Position numbers and translations under genes: made by a program. Source: Halopseudomonas yangmingensis (GTDB lineage: Bacteria; Pseudomonadota; Gammaproteobacteria; Pseudomonadales; Pseudomonadaceae). From it: a DNA stretch of 64,000 bases. Below, piece after piece: positions 29,792 through 42,458 of the stretch; position 1 is the first letter of the stretch; each line of letters starts with the position of its first letter. Under the pieces are notes generated by a model. The model did not search any database, was not told the DNA's origin, and saw only the letters and a list, made by a program, of their open reading frames with translations. The stretch spans positions 78,601 through 142,600 of the forward strand of contig NZ_FOUI01000007.1 in the NCBI RefSeq assembly GCF_900114825.1. The letters run 5' to 3'.

Positions 29792-29916
29792 TCAGCAAGG
29801 GCCTCTCTGCTATCGGTTGCTGGCGAGCGTATCTGTTGCCCGCAAAAAAGGTGAGCAATTGTGCATCAAAAGCGCCGTCTAGCCAAGCCGGCATTGGCTG
29901 AAGCCGTTGATTTGTC

Positions 29917-30621
29917 TCAGATGCGCACCCATTTTTGGTGAATCAGCACCTCCAGCGGACGATATTCGCCCTTGTAGCTCATCTTCTGGCACTCGCGTAT
30001 CCAGTAGCCAAGGTACAGGTGGGGCAGGCCAAGCTCTCGGCAGTGCGCTATTTGGTGCTGGATTGCAAAACGGCCGAGGCTGCGTTGTGGTAATTCGGGT
30101 TCGTAAAAGGTGTAGACCGCCGACAGCCCGTTGGGCAGGTGGTCGGTTACGGCTACTGCGACCAGACGTCCATCCAGGCGGAATTCGTGAAAGCGGGTAA
30201 AGGGCAGGTCGTGCAGCAGAAAGTCTTCAAACTGTGAGCGGCTTGGCGGGTACATGTCGCCATCGGCGTGGCGCTGCAGGATGTAGCGTTCATAGAGGGC
30301 GAAGACTTCGTCATCCAGTCGCGCAGCGCCAATGCTCAGTTGCAGGTCGGTATTGCGGCGTCGTATGCGTTGCTGGGTTCGACCGGGCCTATACAGATCG
30401 ACCGGCACCCGGGCCGGAATGCAGGCGTTGCACTGGCGGCATTGCGGCCGATAGAGGTGGTTGCCACTGCGGCGAAACCCGAGGGCGGACAACTGGCCGT
30501 TCAGCTCGGCGCTGATGTTGACGGCAGGATCAAGAAACAAGGTGGTGGCCTGCTGGCCGTCAAGATAGCTGCAGTCATGCTCTGGGGTAACGAAAAAACG
30601 CAGTTGCGACAGGTCAGTCAT
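29917..30621 (-). CDS. bpt: Aspartate/glutamate leucyltransferase (arginyl-tRNA-protein transferase family)
   Basis: 234 residues. It adds Leu to N-terminal Asp/Glu of proteins, marking them for ClpS-ClpAP degradation (bacterial N-end rule). Start ATG 30621 ([20 protein letters not shown]): the N-terminal Cys pattern DCSYL and the [14 protein letters not shown] cluster are family signatures; a longer frame begins inside aat and lacks conservation. It overlaps the 3' end of aat by 8 bp, indicating translational coupling. Confidence 0.93.
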   Translation of the reverse strand: MTDLSQLRFFVTPEHDCSYLDGQQATTLFLDPAVNISAELNGQLSALGFRRSGNHLYRPQCRQCNACIPARVPVDLYRPGRTQQRIRRRNTDLQLSIGAARLDDEVFALYERYILQRHADGDMYPPSRSQFEDFLLHDLPFTRFHEFRLDGRLVAVAVTDHLPNGLSAVYTFYEPELPQRSLGRFAIQHQIAHCRELGLPHLYLGYWIRECQKMSYKGEYRPLEVLIHQKWVRI

Positions 30622-31357
30622 GGCGGGTGTGCTCCAGCAGCCAGGCCGTATCAACCCGCTCACCGGGGCTGGATTCTGGCCAGGCTGACGGCTGCCCGGG
30701 CGGGCAGCATTCGGCCAGTTGGGCAAGGTAGCCGTTGCGACTGATATTGCAAGCCCCCAGGCTGTCAAGGTGCGCGGTGGGCATCTGGCAGTCGATCAGC
30801 ATGAAGCGGCGTTGCTGCAGGTAATGGCAGAGGGCGAACAAGGCGGTCTTGGATGCGTTGTCTACGCGGCTGAACATTGACTCGCCACAGAACAGGCGGC
30901 CGATGACCACTCCGTAAAGACCGCCGACCAAGGTGTCTTGCTGCCAGACTTCGATCGAGTGAGCGTGACCCCGTCGATGCAGTTCGATATAGGCCGCTTG
31001 CATCTCGTCAGTGATCCATGTGCTGTCAGTGTAATCGCGCGGTGCGGCGCAGGCGGCGATAACCCCGGCAAAGTCACGGTCGTGACTGACCTGCAATCGA
31101 TTGCTGCGCAGAAAGCGCCGCAGACTGCGCGATACATGCATGGTATTCGGTTGCAGCACAGTGCGCGGGTCCGGGCTCCACCAGAGCAGTGGTTGCCCCT
31201 TGGAGTACCAGGGGAAAATCCCGCTGCGATAGGCCAGCAGCAAGCGTTCCGGAGACAGGTCGCCGCCGCCGGCCAGTAGCCCGTTGGGGGCCTGCAGTGC
31301 ATGCTGGGCAGGAGGAAACCACAGGCGATCCCGCTGCAGCCAGCTCAGGGCTGACAT
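30614..31357 (-). CDS. aat: Leucyl/phenylalanyl-tRNA--protein transferase
   Basis: 247 residues from ATG 31357 ([16 protein letters not shown]), with AGGGGG about 5 nt upstream. Signatures [33 protein letters not shown] and [16 protein letters not shown] (each visible in order) define Aat, which adds Leu or Phe from tRNA to N-terminal Lys/Arg. Operon with bpt and probably infA. In P. aeruginosa trxB lies between aat and ftsK; here the two are directly divergent with a 183-bp gap. Confidence 0.93.
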   Translation of the reverse strand: MSALSWLQRDRLWFPPAQHALQAPNGLLAGGGDLSPERLLLAYRSGIFPWYSKGQPLLWWSPDPRTVLQPNTMHVSRSLRRFLRSNRLQVSHDRDFAGVIAACAAPRDYTDSTWITDEMQAAYIELHRRGHAHSIEVWQQDTLVGGLYGVVIGRLFCGESMFSRVDNASKTALFALCHYLQQRRFMLIDCQMPTAHLDSLGACNISRNGYLAQLAECCPPGQPSAWPESSPGERVDTAWLLEHTRHD

Positions 31358-31540
31358 GGATGCCCCCTGTGAAGGTGCAGAAATGCTGATATTGTTATCA
31401 AGAATATGCCCCAAGCATTTGTAAGTGTTGAGTAAAGTTGGCTACAGCTGGAACTGTCCGGCGTGCTGTCGGTCAATCGTCAATACCCGGACTGCGCTGT
31501 TACAATAGCCAGCCGATGCCAATATAGGGAAGAGTCCGTT

Positions 31541-33913
31541 TTGAAGGATAGCCAAGTCACCCAGCCTGCCTTTGCCTGGCGCGAGCAACTGACCCTGCGT
31601 CTGCGTGAAGGGGTGTTGCTGGCGATGATCGCCCTGTGCGTGTACCTGAGCATGGCCCTGCTGACCCACCATGTCGGCGACCCGGGCTTTACCCGCAGCG
31701 GCAGTGGTGCCGAGGTGCAGAATGCCGGTGGGCGCATGGGCGCCTGGATTGCCGATGTGCTGTTGCTGGTACTGGGCTGGCTTGCCTACCTGTTTCCGCT
31801 GATCTGCATCGTCAAGACGCTGCAGATGTTTCGCAACCGTCATCAGCCCTGGGTGTGGAATGGCTGGTTGTTTTCCTGGCGGCTGATCGGGTTTGTGCTG
31901 ACCCTGCTTGCCGGTACCGGCCTGCTGGCGTTGCATGCTGTGCCGGCTGACGGATTTCCCCAGGACTGTGCTGGCGGTGTGCTGGGACAATTGCTGGTAC
32001 AGCTGAGTAAACCTCTGCTTAATACGCAGGGCAGTACCCTGTTGTTCCTCACCCTGTTCCTGTTCGGTATCACGGTCTTCACCAACCTGTCCTGGTTCCG
32101 GGTGATGGATGTCACCGGCAAGCTGACCCTGGATCTGTTCGACCTGCTGCAACGTGCCTGGCAGGGCTGGCGTGCCGGTCGCAACACTGGCGTCGCGCCA
32201 GGCAATGCACGTCGTGAACCTGAAATGTCGGCTGAGGACCGTCGGCGTACCGAGGACCTCAAGGCCAAGCGCCAGGAAGCCCTGGCGCGCCATGTGGCTG
32301 CCCAGGAAAACCGCAAGGCCCCGGAAATCGTGCCGCCGGAAAACAAGCCGGCGGAATCCAGCGTGCGCCTGCAGAAGGAAAAACAGACCAAGCTGTTTCG
32401 CGATACGGTTGATGCGGGCTCGTTGCCTCCAATCGGTCTGCTGGATCCGCCGAGCAAGAAGGTCAAGGGCTTCTCGCCGGAGTCGCTGGAGGCCATGTCA
32501 CGTCTGCTGGAACTGAAACTCAAGGACTTCGGGGTGGATGCCGAGGTCGAGAAGGTACAGCCCGGTCCGGTGATTACCCGTTTCGAAATTCAGCCGGCAC
32601 CCGGGGTCAAGGTCAGCAAGATTTCAAATCTGGCCAAGGATCTGGCGCGCTCGCTGGCGGTGATCAGCGTGCGGGTGGTCGAGGTGATCCCCGGCAAGAC
32701 TACCGTGGGTATCGAGATTCCCAACGAAGATCGCGAAATCGTGCGACTGTCCGAGGTGTTGCAAACCCGCGAGTTCGACGAGGCGCAGTCGCCGGTAACG
32801 CTGGCGCTGGGGCATGACATTGGCGGGCATCCGGTGATGGCCGATCTGGCCAAGATGCCGCACCTGCTGGTGGCCGGCACCACAGGTTCGGGCAAGTCGG
32901 TGGGGGTGAATGCCATGCTGCTGTCGATCCTGTTCAAGTCGACACCGCAGGAAGTGCGGCTGATCATGATCGACCCTAAGATGCTCGAGTTGTCGATCTA
33001 CGAAGGCATTCCGCACCTGCTGGCCCCGGTGGTGACCGATATGAAAGAGGCGGCCAATGCACTGCGCTGGTGCGTCGCCGAAATGGAGCGCCGTTACAAG
33101 CTGATGGCAGCACTCGGGGTGCGCAACCTCGCCGGCTTCAATCGCAAGGTCAAGGATGCCGAGAAGGAGGGAGCGCCGCTGGGTGACCCGCTGTACCGCC
33201 GCGAGTCGATGGATGATCAGCCGCCACTGCTGGAAACCCTGCCGATCATCGTGGTGGTGATCGACGAATTTGCCGACATGATGATGATCGTCGGCAAGAA
33301 GGTCGAGGAACTGATCGCACGTATCGCACAGAAGGCCCGGGCCGCCGGCATCCATCTGATTCTGGCGACCCAGCGGCCCTCGGTGGACGTTATCACCGGT
33401 CTGATCAAGGCCAATATTCCGACCCGCATGGCGTTCCAGGTGTCCAGCCGGATAGACTCGCGGACCATTCTCGATCAGGGCGGGGCGGAACAGCTGCTGG
33501 GCCATGGTGACATGCTCTACATGCCACCCGGCACCAGCCTGCCGGTTCGGGTGCATGGCGCCTTTGTCTCGGATGACGAGGTACACTGGCTGGTGGATGA
33601 GTGGAAGCAGCGTGGCGCGCCGGATTACATCCAGGACATTCTCGACGGGGTCGACGAGGGTGGCGGCGGCAGCTACGAGGGTGGCAGCGGTGGCGAGGGA
33701 AGCGATCTGGAGGATGATCCGCTGTACGATCAGGCCGTGCAGTTCGTGCTGGAGACTCGCCGCGCCTCGATTTCCTCGGTGCAGCGCAAGCTGAAGATCG
33801 GCTACAACCGGGCCGCACGGATGATTGAAGCCATGGAGATGGCCGGGGTGGTGACTCCGATGAATACCAATGGCTCGCGCGAGGTAATCGCGCCGGCCCC
33901 CATGCGCGACTAG
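31541..33913 (+). CDS. ftsK: DNA translocase FtsK
   Basis: 790 residues. Four N-terminal membrane helices (within about residues 20-190) anchor it at the septum; a short charged linker is followed by the alpha-beta motor with Walker [12 protein letters not shown] near 445 and Walker [12 protein letters not shown], and a C-terminal winged-helix gamma domain ([21 protein letters not shown]) that reads KOPS and activates XerCD. I choose TTG 31541 ([17 protein letters not shown]), with GGAAGAG about 8 nt upstream, because it fits the family start. The linker is shorter than in E. coli FtsK, as in other pseudomonads. Confidence 0.95.
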   Translation: MKDSQVTQPAFAWREQLTLRLREGVLLAMIALCVYLSMALLTHHVGDPGFTRSGSGAEVQNAGGRMGAWIADVLLLVLGWLAYLFPLICIVKTLQMFRNRHQPWVWNGWLFSWRLIGFVLTLLAGTGLLALHAVPADGFPQDCAGGVLGQLLVQLSKPLLNTQGSTLLFLTLFLFGITVFTNLSWFRVMDVTGKLTLDLFDLLQRAWQGWRAGRNTGVAPGNARREPEMSAEDRRRTEDLKAKRQEALARHVAAQENRKAPEIVPPENKPAESSVRLQKEKQTKLFRDTVDAGSLPPIGLLDPPSKKVKGFSPESLEAMSRLLELKLKDFGVDAEVEKVQPGPVITRFEIQPAPGVKVSKISNLAKDLARSLAVISVRVVEVIPGKTTVGIEIPNEDREIVRLSEVLQTREFDEAQSPVTLALGHDIGGHPVMADLAKMPHLLVAGTTGSGKSVGVNAMLLSILFKSTPQEVRLIMIDPKMLELSIYEGIPHLLAPVVTDMKEAANALRWCVAEMERRYKLMAALGVRNLAGFNRKVKDAEKEGAPLGDPLYRRESMDDQPPLLETLPIIVVVIDEFADMMMIVGKKVEELIARIAQKARAAGIHLILATQRPSVDVITGLIKANIPTRMAFQVSSRIDSRTILDQGGAEQLLGHGDMLYMPPGTSLPVRVHGAFVSDDEVHWLVDEWKQRGAPDYIQDILDGVDEGGGGSYEGGSGGEGSDLEDDPLYDQAVQFVLETRRASISSVQRKLKIGYNRAARMIEAMEMAGVVTPMNTNGSREVIAPAPMRD

Positions 33914-33929
33914 TGGAGATACGTCCATC

Positions 33930-34565
33930 ATGATCAAACGACTGGCGGTGACCCTTGGCTCCCTGTGTCTGGCCCTGACGCCCCTGTGGCTGCAGGCCGA
34001 CGAGCAGAGCGCCTCGGCGGCACGCCTGAATGAGTTGCTGTCGAAAGCCAGCACCCTGACCGCGAATTTCTCGCAGATGACCCTGACCGCCAATGGCGCC
34101 AGCCTGCAGGAGTCCTCGGGTACCCTGGAGGTCAAGCGCCCCGGCATGTTCCGCTGGCACACTGATCCGCCGCTTGAACAGGAGCTGGTTTCAGATGGCC
34201 AGGTGATCTGGCTGTATGACCCGGATCTGGAGCAGGTAACCATTCAGCAGGTTGACCCGAGGCTGACCCATACGCCAGCGTTACTGCTGTCCGGGGATGT
34301 CAGCACCCTGCAGGAAAATTTCAATATCAGTCGCACCGAGGGCGGCAGCGTGGTCGACTTCGTGCTGACACCCAAGGCCAGTGATTCAATGTTCGACCAC
34401 CTGCGTCTGTCGTTCCGAGATGGTCTGCTGAATGACATGCAATTGAATGATCCGGTCGGGCAGCGCACCAATATCCTGTTCAACAACGTGCAGCTGAATC
34501 CGCCACTGGACGCCACACGTTTCACCTTTGAGATCCCCGAAGGTGTTGACGTGATCAGCGAGTAG
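33930..34565 (+). CDS. lolA: Outer-membrane lipoprotein carrier protein LolA
   Basis: 211-residue periplasmic chaperone that ferries lipoproteins from LolCDE to LolB. Signal peptide ending WLQADEQ (about residue 23); then the half-barrel fold with [29 protein letters not shown] and [18 protein letters not shown]. 16 bp after ftsK and 3 bp before rarA, so part of the ftsK-lolA-rarA-crcB operon. Confidence 0.95.
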   Translation: MIKRLAVTLGSLCLALTPLWLQADEQSASAARLNELLSKASTLTANFSQMTLTANGASLQESSGTLEVKRPGMFRWHTDPPLEQELVSDGQVIWLYDPDLEQVTIQQVDPRLTHTPALLLSGDVSTLQENFNISRTEGGSVVDFVLTPKASDSMFDHLRLSFRDGLLNDMQLNDPVGQRTNILFNNVQLNPPLDATRFTFEIPEGVDVISE

Positions 34566-34568
34566 CCT

Positions 34569-35903
34569 GTGGGCGACCTGTTTGGCGCAACAACAGCGGT
34601 GCAGCCCCTGGCTGCGCGCATGCGTCCGCGCACACTGGATGAATACGCCGGCCAGGATCACCTGCTGGCACCGGGCCGCCCGCTGCGTCAGGCGCTGGAG
34701 CAGGGCGCGCTGCACTCGATGATTTTCTGGGGGCCGCCCGGGGTGGGCAAAACCACCCTGGCGCGCCTGTTGGCCAGCCTGGTGGACGCGCATTTTGTCA
34801 CCCTGTCGGCGGTGCTTGCCGGCGTCAAGGATATCCGTGCAGCGGTGGATGAAGCACGCCAGCAACAGGCCCGGAGTGGTCGGCGCACTATTCTGTTTGT
34901 TGATGAGGTGCACCGTTTCAACAAGGCCCAGCAGGATGCCTTTCTGCCCTATGTCGAGGATGGCACCCTGGTGTTTATCGGGGCTACTACCGAGAATCCG
35001 TCCTTTGAGCTGAACAACGCCTTGCTGTCGCGCGCGCGCGTGTACCTGCTCAAGTCGCTGGATGCCCAAGCCTTGTCAACACTGCTGCAGCGAGCACTGA
35101 CAGACCCCGAGCGGGGGCTCGGTGAGCTGCAGTTGAGCATCGAGCCGGCGGCGCAGCAGATGCTGCTGGAGGCCGCCGACGGCGATGGCCGGCGCCTGCT
35201 GAACCTGCTGGAAACCGCTGCCGATCTGTTGCAGCCGGGCGATTGCCTGGGCGTGGCGCTGCTGGCCGAGCTGCTCGGCGAGGGACGACGGCGTTTCGAC
35301 AAGGGCGGTGAAGCCTTCTACGACCAGATGTCGGCGCTGCACAAGTCAGTGCGCGGCTCGAATCCCGACGCCACCCTGTACTGGTTCGCGCGCATGCTGG
35401 ATGGCGGTTGTGACCCCTTGTATATCGCACGCCGGGTGGTGCGCATGGCTAGCGAGGATGTCGGCAATGCCGACCCGCGGGCACTGACCTTGGCTCTGAA
35501 TGCCTGGGATGTGCAGGAACGCCTGGGCAGTCCCGAAGGCGAGCTGGCGATTGCCCAGGCGCTGGTTTATCTGGCCTGTGCACCAAAGAGCAATGCCGTC
35601 TACATGGCGTTCAAGGCAGCCATGCGCGATGTGGCGGAACAGCCGTCCCACGAGCCGCCGCTGCACCTGCGCAACGCGCCGACCAAGTTGATGAAGGAAC
35701 TCGGCTACAGCCAGGGCTATCGCTATGCGCATGATAAGCCAGAGGCCTATGCCGCCGGCGAGGATTATTTCCCCGAACAGCTGGAGCCGCGTCAGTATTA
35801 CCAGCCGGTGCCGCGCGGGCTAGAGCTGAAGATTGCGCAGAAGCTCGAGCACCTGCGCGTGCTGGACGCCGCCAGCAGCAACCAACGCAGGAGTTCGCCA
35901 TGA
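34569..35903 (+). CDS. rarA: Replication-associated recombination protein RarA (MgsA)
   Basis: 444-residue clamp-loader-related AAA+ ATPase acting at stalled forks. Begins at GTG 34569, 3 bp after lolA. Walker [10 protein letters not shown] at 55-63, Walker [11 protein letters not shown], sensor [12 protein letters not shown], and the C-terminal MgsA tetramerisation domain ([13 protein letters not shown] [12 protein letters not shown]). Stop overlaps the crcB start (ATGA). Confidence 0.95.
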   Translation: MGDLFGATTAVQPLAARMRPRTLDEYAGQDHLLAPGRPLRQALEQGALHSMIFWGPPGVGKTTLARLLASLVDAHFVTLSAVLAGVKDIRAAVDEARQQQARSGRRTILFVDEVHRFNKAQQDAFLPYVEDGTLVFIGATTENPSFELNNALLSRARVYLLKSLDAQALSTLLQRALTDPERGLGELQLSIEPAAQQMLLEAADGDGRRLLNLLETAADLLQPGDCLGVALLAELLGEGRRRFDKGGEAFYDQMSALHKSVRGSNPDATLYWFARMLDGGCDPLYIARRVVRMASEDVGNADPRALTLALNAWDVQERLGSPEGELAIAQALVYLACAPKSNAVYMAFKAAMRDVAEQPSHEPPLHLRNAPTKLMKELGYSQGYRYAHDKPEAYAAGEDYFPEQLEPRQYYQPVPRGLELKIAQKLEHLRVLDAASSNQRRSSP

Positions 35904-36286
35904 TCAAGATACTGCTGGCCATTGCCTTTGGTGGATCGCTCGGTGCGCTGGCACGCTTCGGCGTGGCGCACTGGGTGGCGCTGAGCTGGCCAAAGGCCTT
36001 CCCGCTGGCGACCCTGTTGATCAATGTCAGCGGCTGTCTGCTGATCGGTATACTTTATGCTCTGTGGTTGCAGCGACCCGAGTTGTCGCCACTGTTGCGT
36101 CAGGGCCTGTTTATTGGTTTCCTTGGCGCCTTTACCACCTTTTCCACGTTCTCCCTGGATACCCTGCGTTTGCTGGAGAACGGCGAGGGGCTGATGGCCC
36201 TTGGATATGTCCTGCTCAGTGTGTGCGTCTGTTTACTCGCCACCTGGGCCGGTCTGGCACTGACCCGTTCAGTAGCCGGACTGTAA
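35900..36286 (+). CDS. crcB: Fluoride ion channel CrcB/Fluc
   Basis: 128 residues, four membrane helices, exports fluoride as a dual-topology dimer. Conserved [11 protein letters not shown] start, SGCLLIG and the phenylalanine-box/Na-site segment [10 protein letters not shown] are present. ATGA overlap with rarA shows coupling, and no separate leader exists, so a fluoride riboswitch is not present directly upstream. Confidence 0.94.
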   Translation: MIKILLAIAFGGSLGALARFGVAHWVALSWPKAFPLATLLINVSGCLLIGILYALWLQRPELSPLLRQGLFIGFLGAFTTFSTFSLDTLRLLENGEGLMALGYVLLSVCVCLLATWAGLALTRSVAGL

Positions 36287-36307
36287 CCTGCAACCAAAAA
36301 GTGATGA

Positions 36308-37593
<1,286 letters not shown>

Positions 37594-37594
<1 letters not shown>

Positions 37595-39009
37595 TGGAAT
37601 ATCTTCCGCTGTTTCATAATTTGCAGGGCCGGCTGGTACTGCTGGTAGGCGGTGGCGAGATTGCCCTGCGCAAAGGGCGTCTGTTGTGTGAGGCTGGTGC
37701 GCGCTTGCGTGTAGTAGCACCCGATATCGAGCCGGAGCTGGCAGGACTGGCCGAGCAGGGCGGTGGTGAATGCCAACTGCGCGGTTATGCAGCGGATGAT
37801 CTGGAAGGTGCTGTGCTGGCTATCGCGGCTACCGATGACGAACCCCTTAATGCGCGTATTTCTGCAGATGCGCAGGCGCGAGGGATCGCGGTGAATGCGG
37901 TGGATGCACCACACCTGTGTACCGTTATCTTCCCGGCAATTGTTGATCGTTCGCCGCTGGTAATTGCCATTTCCAGCGGCGGTCACGCGCCGGTACTGGC
38001 CCGCTTGGCGCGCGCACGTATCGAAACCCTGTTCCCGCATAGTTATGGCCGACTGGCGCAGCTCGCGCAGCGTTTCCGCGAGCGGGTCAAGGCAGCCTTT
38101 AGTCAGATCAACCAGCGCCGCGCCTTCTGGGAGCAGGTGTTTCAGGGTGAAGTGGCTGAGCGGGTCTTCGCTGGTCAGGATCAGCAGGCTGAGCAGGTGC
38201 TGGAGAAATTGCTGGCCGGACAGGCAGGTCAGGGTTATCAGGGTGAGGTGTATCTGGTCGGCGCCGGCCCCGGTGATCCGGATCTGCTGACCTTCCGCGC
38301 CCTGCGCCTGATGCAACAAGCTGACGTCGTGCTGTATGACCGGCTAGTGGCCCCGGCAATCATTGATCTGTGCCGGCGTGATGCTGATCGCATTTATGTT
38401 GGCAAGCAGCGCTCGGAACATGCTGTGCCCCAGGATGAAATCAACCAGCTGCTGGTGGATCTGGCACGTCAGGGCAAACGGGTGCTGCGCCTGAAGGGTG
38501 GCGATCCCTTTATTTTTGGCCGCGGCGGTGAGGAAATCGAACTGCTGGCGGAGAACCGCATTCCTTTCCAGGTAGTGCCGGGTATCACCGCAGCCAACGG
38601 CTGCTCGACCTATGCCGGTATTCCGCTGACCCACCGTGATCATGCCCATTCGGTACGTTTTATCACGGCCCATCGCAAGGAGGGGCGTACCGATCTGCCC
38701 TGGACCGAGCTGGTGGTACCCGGGCAGACCTTGGTGCTTTATATGGGGCTGGTGGCCTTGCCGGACATCTGTGGCGGGCTGATTGCCCATGGTCGAAGTC
38801 CGGATACGCCGATTGCGCTGATCCAGCAGGGCACCACCGCCAACCAGAAGGTGTATACCGGGACTTTGCAAAGCATGCCGGGGATAGTCGAGCGCGAGCA
38901 GGTCAAGGCGCCAACCCTGGTGATTGTTGGCGAGGTGGTCAGTCTGCACGAACGGCTCAAGTGGTTTGAGCCGGGGCAATCGAGTGCACAGGACAGCGCG
39001 GTAGTCTGA
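37594..39009 (+). CDS. cysG: Siroheme synthase (precorrin-2 dehydrogenase/ferrochelatase and uroporphyrinogen-III methyltransferase)
   Basis: 471 residues. The N-terminal CysGB part (Rossmann [11 protein letters not shown] near residue 15, [14 protein letters not shown]) oxidises precorrin-2 and inserts iron; the C-terminal CysGA part ([19 protein letters not shown] near 217, then [17 protein letters not shown] and [20 protein letters not shown]) methylates uroporphyrinogen III. Product siroheme serves sulfite and nitrite reductases, linking to sulfur assimilation. Translationally coupled to serS, 18 bp before corA. Confidence 0.96.
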
Positions 39010-39027
39010 GTCATCAGGGGAGGGTGC

Positions 39028-40086
39028 ATGTCTCGTAAATGGCAGGCCAAACGCAGCCGCAAGGCTGGTGCGCCACCCGGCACCCTGATGCATATTGGCC
39101 GGCCCGGCAGCAGCGACAGCCACTTGCGGTTGGTCAGTTACGACGCTGACCAACTGCAAGAAAGCCATCTGCAGGGACTGCAGCAGCTACCCGATGCCAA
39201 CCGGGAGCGGGTGCTCTGGCTTAATGTGGATGGCGTGCATCAACCTGAGCTGATCGGCACACTGGGGCGGCAGCTGAACCTGCATCCACTGGTGCTGGAG
39301 GACATTGTCAATACCGACCAGCGCCCCAAGCTGGAGGATTACGATGGCTACCTGTTTCTGGTGCTGCGCATGTTGCAGCTGGATTCACACCAGCAGATCC
39401 AGTCGGAACAGCTCAGTCTGATTCTGGCGCCTGGCATGGTGCTGTCCTTGCAGGAGCAGCCCGGTGATGTGTTTGATGGCGTACGCGAACGCCTGCGCAA
39501 TGGTCGGCGGATACGTTTTATGCATGCCGATTATCTGGCCTATGCACTGTTGGATGCGGTGGTCGATCATTATTTCGTAGTGCTTGAGCAGCTTGGTGAG
39601 CAGATCGAACAATTGGAAGACGAATTGATCGAGCGGCCTTCACCCGAGGTGCTGAAGCGCATTCACCACTACAAGCGCGAGATGCTGCTGCTGCGCAAGT
39701 CGGTATGGCCGTTGCGAGAGGTGCTGAGCCGTCTGAGTCGTGACGAAAGCCCGCTGGTCAGCAATGAAACCCGCCTGTTCCTGCGGGATGTCTACGATCA
39801 CAGTATCCATGTGCTGGATACCATAGATACCCTGCGCGAACTGCTGGTGGGCATGCTTGATCTGTATCTTTCCAGCAGCAGCAACCGGATGAACGAGGTA
39901 ATGAAGGTGCTGACCATCATTGCCACCCTGTTTATGCCGCTGACCTTTATTGCCGGCGTGTATGGCATGAACTTCGAACATATGCCGGAACTGGGCTGGC
40001 GCTGGGGCTATCCGGCGGTCATGCTGCTGATGCTGGGCGTGTCCTCCGGCTTGTTACTGGCGTTCCGGCGACGGCGCTGGATCTGA
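39028..40086 (+). CDS. corA: Magnesium/cobalt transporter CorA
   Basis: 352 residues. Long cytoplasmic N-terminal alpha/beta domain and helical stalk, then two C-terminal membrane helices with the selectivity signature YGMNFEHMPEL at the pore mouth and a positively charged tail RRRRW. This is the CorA group with GMN, as distinct from ZntB. First gene of the accessory block right of cysG. Confidence 0.92.
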   Translation: MSRKWQAKRSRKAGAPPGTLMHIGRPGSSDSHLRLVSYDADQLQESHLQGLQQLPDANRERVLWLNVDGVHQPELIGTLGRQLNLHPLVLEDIVNTDQRPKLEDYDGYLFLVLRMLQLDSHQQIQSEQLSLILAPGMVLSLQEQPGDVFDGVRERLRNGRRIRFMHADYLAYALLDAVVDHYFVVLEQLGEQIEQLEDELIERPSPEVLKRIHHYKREMLLLRKSVWPLREVLSRLSRDESPLVSNETRLFLRDVYDHSIHVLDTIDTLRELLVGMLDLYLSSSSNRMNEVMKVLTIIATLFMPLTFIAGVYGMNFEHMPELGWRWGYPAVMLLMLGVSSGLLLAFRRRRWI

Positions 40087-40195
40087 ATAGTGGTTCAATC
40101 TTTGGCATAAATGCCATGCATTTTGTGCTGGCGCCATTGTCACCACTGATGCAGTCTCTGGGGTGCCAACCAACCATAACAAGGGAACGCCCCCG

Positions 40196-40666
40196 ATGGC
40201 CGAGATAGATACCAGCTTGCCTGCCGATCTGGAAAAGCTGGTGCACAGTTTTTTTGACCGCATTCCCTTCAACCTGCTGCTGGGCATTCGCATTGACAGC
40301 CTGGCCAGCGACAAGGTGCATATGAGCCTGCCAATGCGCGAGGATCTGATCGGCAACTACTACCGCGGCATTCTGCACGGTGGGGCGATTTCCGCACTGA
40401 TCGATGTCTGTGGCGGGGCCATGGCAATGATCGGTGCCTGGGAAAAACAGCAGGACCTGCCGGCCAGCGAACGCATGCAACGCCTGTCCAAACTGGGCAC
40501 CATCGATCTGCGGGTGGACTACCTGAGCCCCGGCAAGGGCCAGCTGTTTACCTGTGATTCCAGCCTGTTGCGCATTGGCAACAAGGTGGCAGTGGTGCGC
40601 TCGCACCTGCACAGTGACAGCGGTGCGCTGGTGGCGGCCGGGACTGGCACCTATCTGTGTGGCTAA
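40196..40666 (+). CDS. Hot-dog-fold acyl-CoA thioesterase
   Basis: 156 residues from ATG 40196 with AGGGA 9 nt upstream. PaaI/YiiD-type thioesterase with the HGGAISALIDVCGG helix that carries the catalytic region, and YRGILHGG before it. It hydrolyses acyl-CoA esters in the cytosol; chain length unknown. Ends 4 bp from the convergent TetR gene. Confidence 0.82.
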   Translation: MAEIDTSLPADLEKLVHSFFDRIPFNLLLGIRIDSLASDKVHMSLPMREDLIGNYYRGILHGGAISALIDVCGGAMAMIGAWEKQQDLPASERMQRLSKLGTIDLRVDYLSPGKGQLFTCDSSLLRIGNKVAVVRSHLHSDSGALVAAGTGTYLCG

Positions 40667-40670
40667 CGGA

Positions 40671-41300
40671 TCAGGTTTTTTGGCATGCCAGCGCGTTGAG
40701 CAGCAGGTCTGTCGCAGAAACTACGCGCTCTTCACGCTGTGCGATTGTTGGTGCATGACACCCGTTCATCAGCAGTCCGCTCATCAATGAGCCTTTCCAC
40801 ATGCCGACCAGTTGCTCGGCGCGCAGTAGTGGGTCATCCAGCGTTATGGCTCCGAGCTCGGCGGCTTGTTGCAGGTGCTCGGCGGCGCGCCGGACAAAGG
40901 CCATGGGGCCGTCACGAAAGATCATTTCGCCATGCTGGGGATGGCTGGCGCCATAGGCGTAGACGGCACGCAGTAGCCGGATACCCGCTTCACTGCTGTA
41001 AAAATCCACCAGCTGTAAACCCAAACTCAGCAGATGTTCACGCACCTGCGGCAAGTTCTGCGCCGACGCATCCACCTGGCCGGCAAGCTGGCTGTGATGG
41101 CGTTCCAGTACTGCCAGCAGTAGCGCGTCGGCATTGGCAAAATGCCGGTACAGGGTGCCCTTGGCTACGCCCGCGCGGGCCGCCACTTGTTGCATGTTGA
41201 AGTTCTGCTCCTCGGCCATGCAGGCCAGCGCCGCTTCAAGAATACGCTCTCGGCGCGCCGGATCGACCGGCCGGCCGGGGCCTTTGGTTGACGCTGTCAT
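40671..41300 (-). CDS. TetR-family transcriptional repressor
   Basis: 209 residues. The N-terminal helix-turn-helix (ILEAALACMAEE ... VAARAGVAKGTLYRHFANA) is AcrR-like; the rest is a helical ligand domain. Divergent from an RND efflux operon and separated from it by a 99-bp region containing a 36-bp palindrome, so it most likely represses that operon and itself. Confidence 0.9.
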   Translation of the reverse strand: MTASTKGPGRPVDPARRERILEAALACMAEEQNFNMQQVAARAGVAKGTLYRHFANADALLLAVLERHHSQLAGQVDASAQNLPQVREHLLSLGLQLVDFYSSEAGIRLLRAVYAYGASHPQHGEMIFRDGPMAFVRRAAEHLQQAAELGAITLDDPLLRAEQLVGMWKGSLMSGLLMNGCHAPTIAQREERVVSATDLLLNALACQKT

Positions 41301-41337
41301 GCGAACTCCAATGAGTCAGTCATCATTAATGTTGATG

Positions 41338-41373
41338 CCATATTTACTGAACGCTATCGTTCTGTAAATATGG
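41338..41373. promoter_or_regulatory. TetR operator palindrome over the RND promoter
   Basis: CCATATTTAC-t-GAACG-ctat-CGTTC-t-GTAAATATGG; 16 of 18 positions pair. A possible promoter TTGATG (41332-41337), 17 bp, TATCGT (41355-41360) runs into it, as does a minus-strand TTTACA-16-TAAATA for tetR. A bound repressor would block both. Confidence 0.7.
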
Positions 41374-41399
41374 TGCGGACAACAACAAGGTAAACCGCC

Positions 41400-42458
41400 A
41401 TGCGAAAAATAATTCTTGCGGTGCTGCTGGCCGGGCTGGCCGCCTGTGATACCGAGCACAGCCAAAATGATGTGCTCACGGATGCTCCGGTCAAGGTTCG
41501 CAGTGCACAACTGGAAATCCCCAAGGGGCAGCACTGGAGTCTGAGTGGCAGCGTACATTCGCGTCACGAGGCAGGATTGGCATTTCGTTTGCCGGGGCAG
41601 ATCCGCGAACGTCTGGTGCAGGCCGGCGAGCAGGTCGAGGCGGGGCAGTTGCTGATGCGGCTGGATGCCCGTGATGTGCGCCAGCAATTGAATGCCGCCC
41701 AGGCGCAGCTGGATGCGGCCCGTGTACAGGCAGACAATGCCGAAGCCAGCCGGCGTCGTTTGCAATCCTTGCGTGAGCAGGATCTGGTGCCAGCCCAAGC
41801 TTATGAAAATGCTGAAGCAACCGCCAATGCCGCGTTGCAGGCGGTTCGCACAGCCCGGGCAGCCATGGAGCAGGCACGAACAGCTACCGAGTATGTCGAC
41901 CTTCGCGCACCGGCCAGCGGCGTATTGATCGAAGTTGCCGGCGAAGCTGGTCAGGTTGTCGGTGCGGGTCAGACTGTGGCAAGACTGGCTTATGCCGGTG
42001 AGAGGGAAGTGCAGGCATGGGTGCCTGAAACCCGCCGCAATGATCTGCCCGAGCGTGCCCAGGTGCTGCTGTTCAGCGGTGCCCACACAGCGCCCGCACG
42101 CCTGCGAGAGGTGGCCGGTGCTGCCGACCCGCAAACCCGAAGCTGGCGGGTTCGCTATGCCATAGAGGATGAGCCGGATAACTGGCCTCTGGGCGCCAGT
42201 GTGACGCTGGACTTTACCCGCAGTGCGGACGATCAGGACAGCTTGCGTCGTGTACCGCTGTCTGCGTTGATTGATCGGGGGCAGGGTGCCGGCGTCTGGT
42301 TGATCGAGCAGGGGCAGGTGCGCTGGATTCGGGTTGATCTGCTGCGTGTCGATGCCGAGCACGCCTATGTCCGTAGCCGTCTGCCAGCAGGGACGCTGGT
42401 GGTTGCACTTGGCACGCATTTGCTGGAGCCCGGGCAGTCTGTCGAGGTGCTGCCATGA
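41400..42458 (+). CDS. RND efflux periplasmic adaptor (membrane fusion lipoprotein)
   Basis: 352 residues, lipidated at C16 (LAAC). Lipoyl half-motifs (FRLPGQIRERLVQAGEQVEAGQLLMRLD and LRAPASGVLIEVAGEAGQVVGAGQ, seen in part) flank a coiled-coil hairpin rich in Ala/Gln/Arg (about 85-145), then a beta-barrel and membrane-proximal domain. It joins the inner-membrane pump encoded next (ATGA overlap) to an outer-membrane channel, which is not in this window. Confidence 0.9.
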   Translation: MRKIILAVLLAGLAACDTEHSQNDVLTDAPVKVRSAQLEIPKGQHWSLSGSVHSRHEAGLAFRLPGQIRERLVQAGEQVEAGQLLMRLDARDVRQQLNAAQAQLDAARVQADNAEASRRRLQSLREQDLVPAQAYENAEATANAALQAVRTARAAMEQARTATEYVDLRAPASGVLIEVAGEAGQVVGAGQTVARLAYAGEREVQAWVPETRRNDLPERAQVLLFSGAHTAPARLREVAGAADPQTRSWRVRYAIEDEPDNWPLGASVTLDFTRSADDQDSLRRVPLSALIDRGQGAGVWLIEQGQVRWIRVDLLRVDAEHAYVRSRLPAGTLVVALGTHLLEPGQSVEVLP

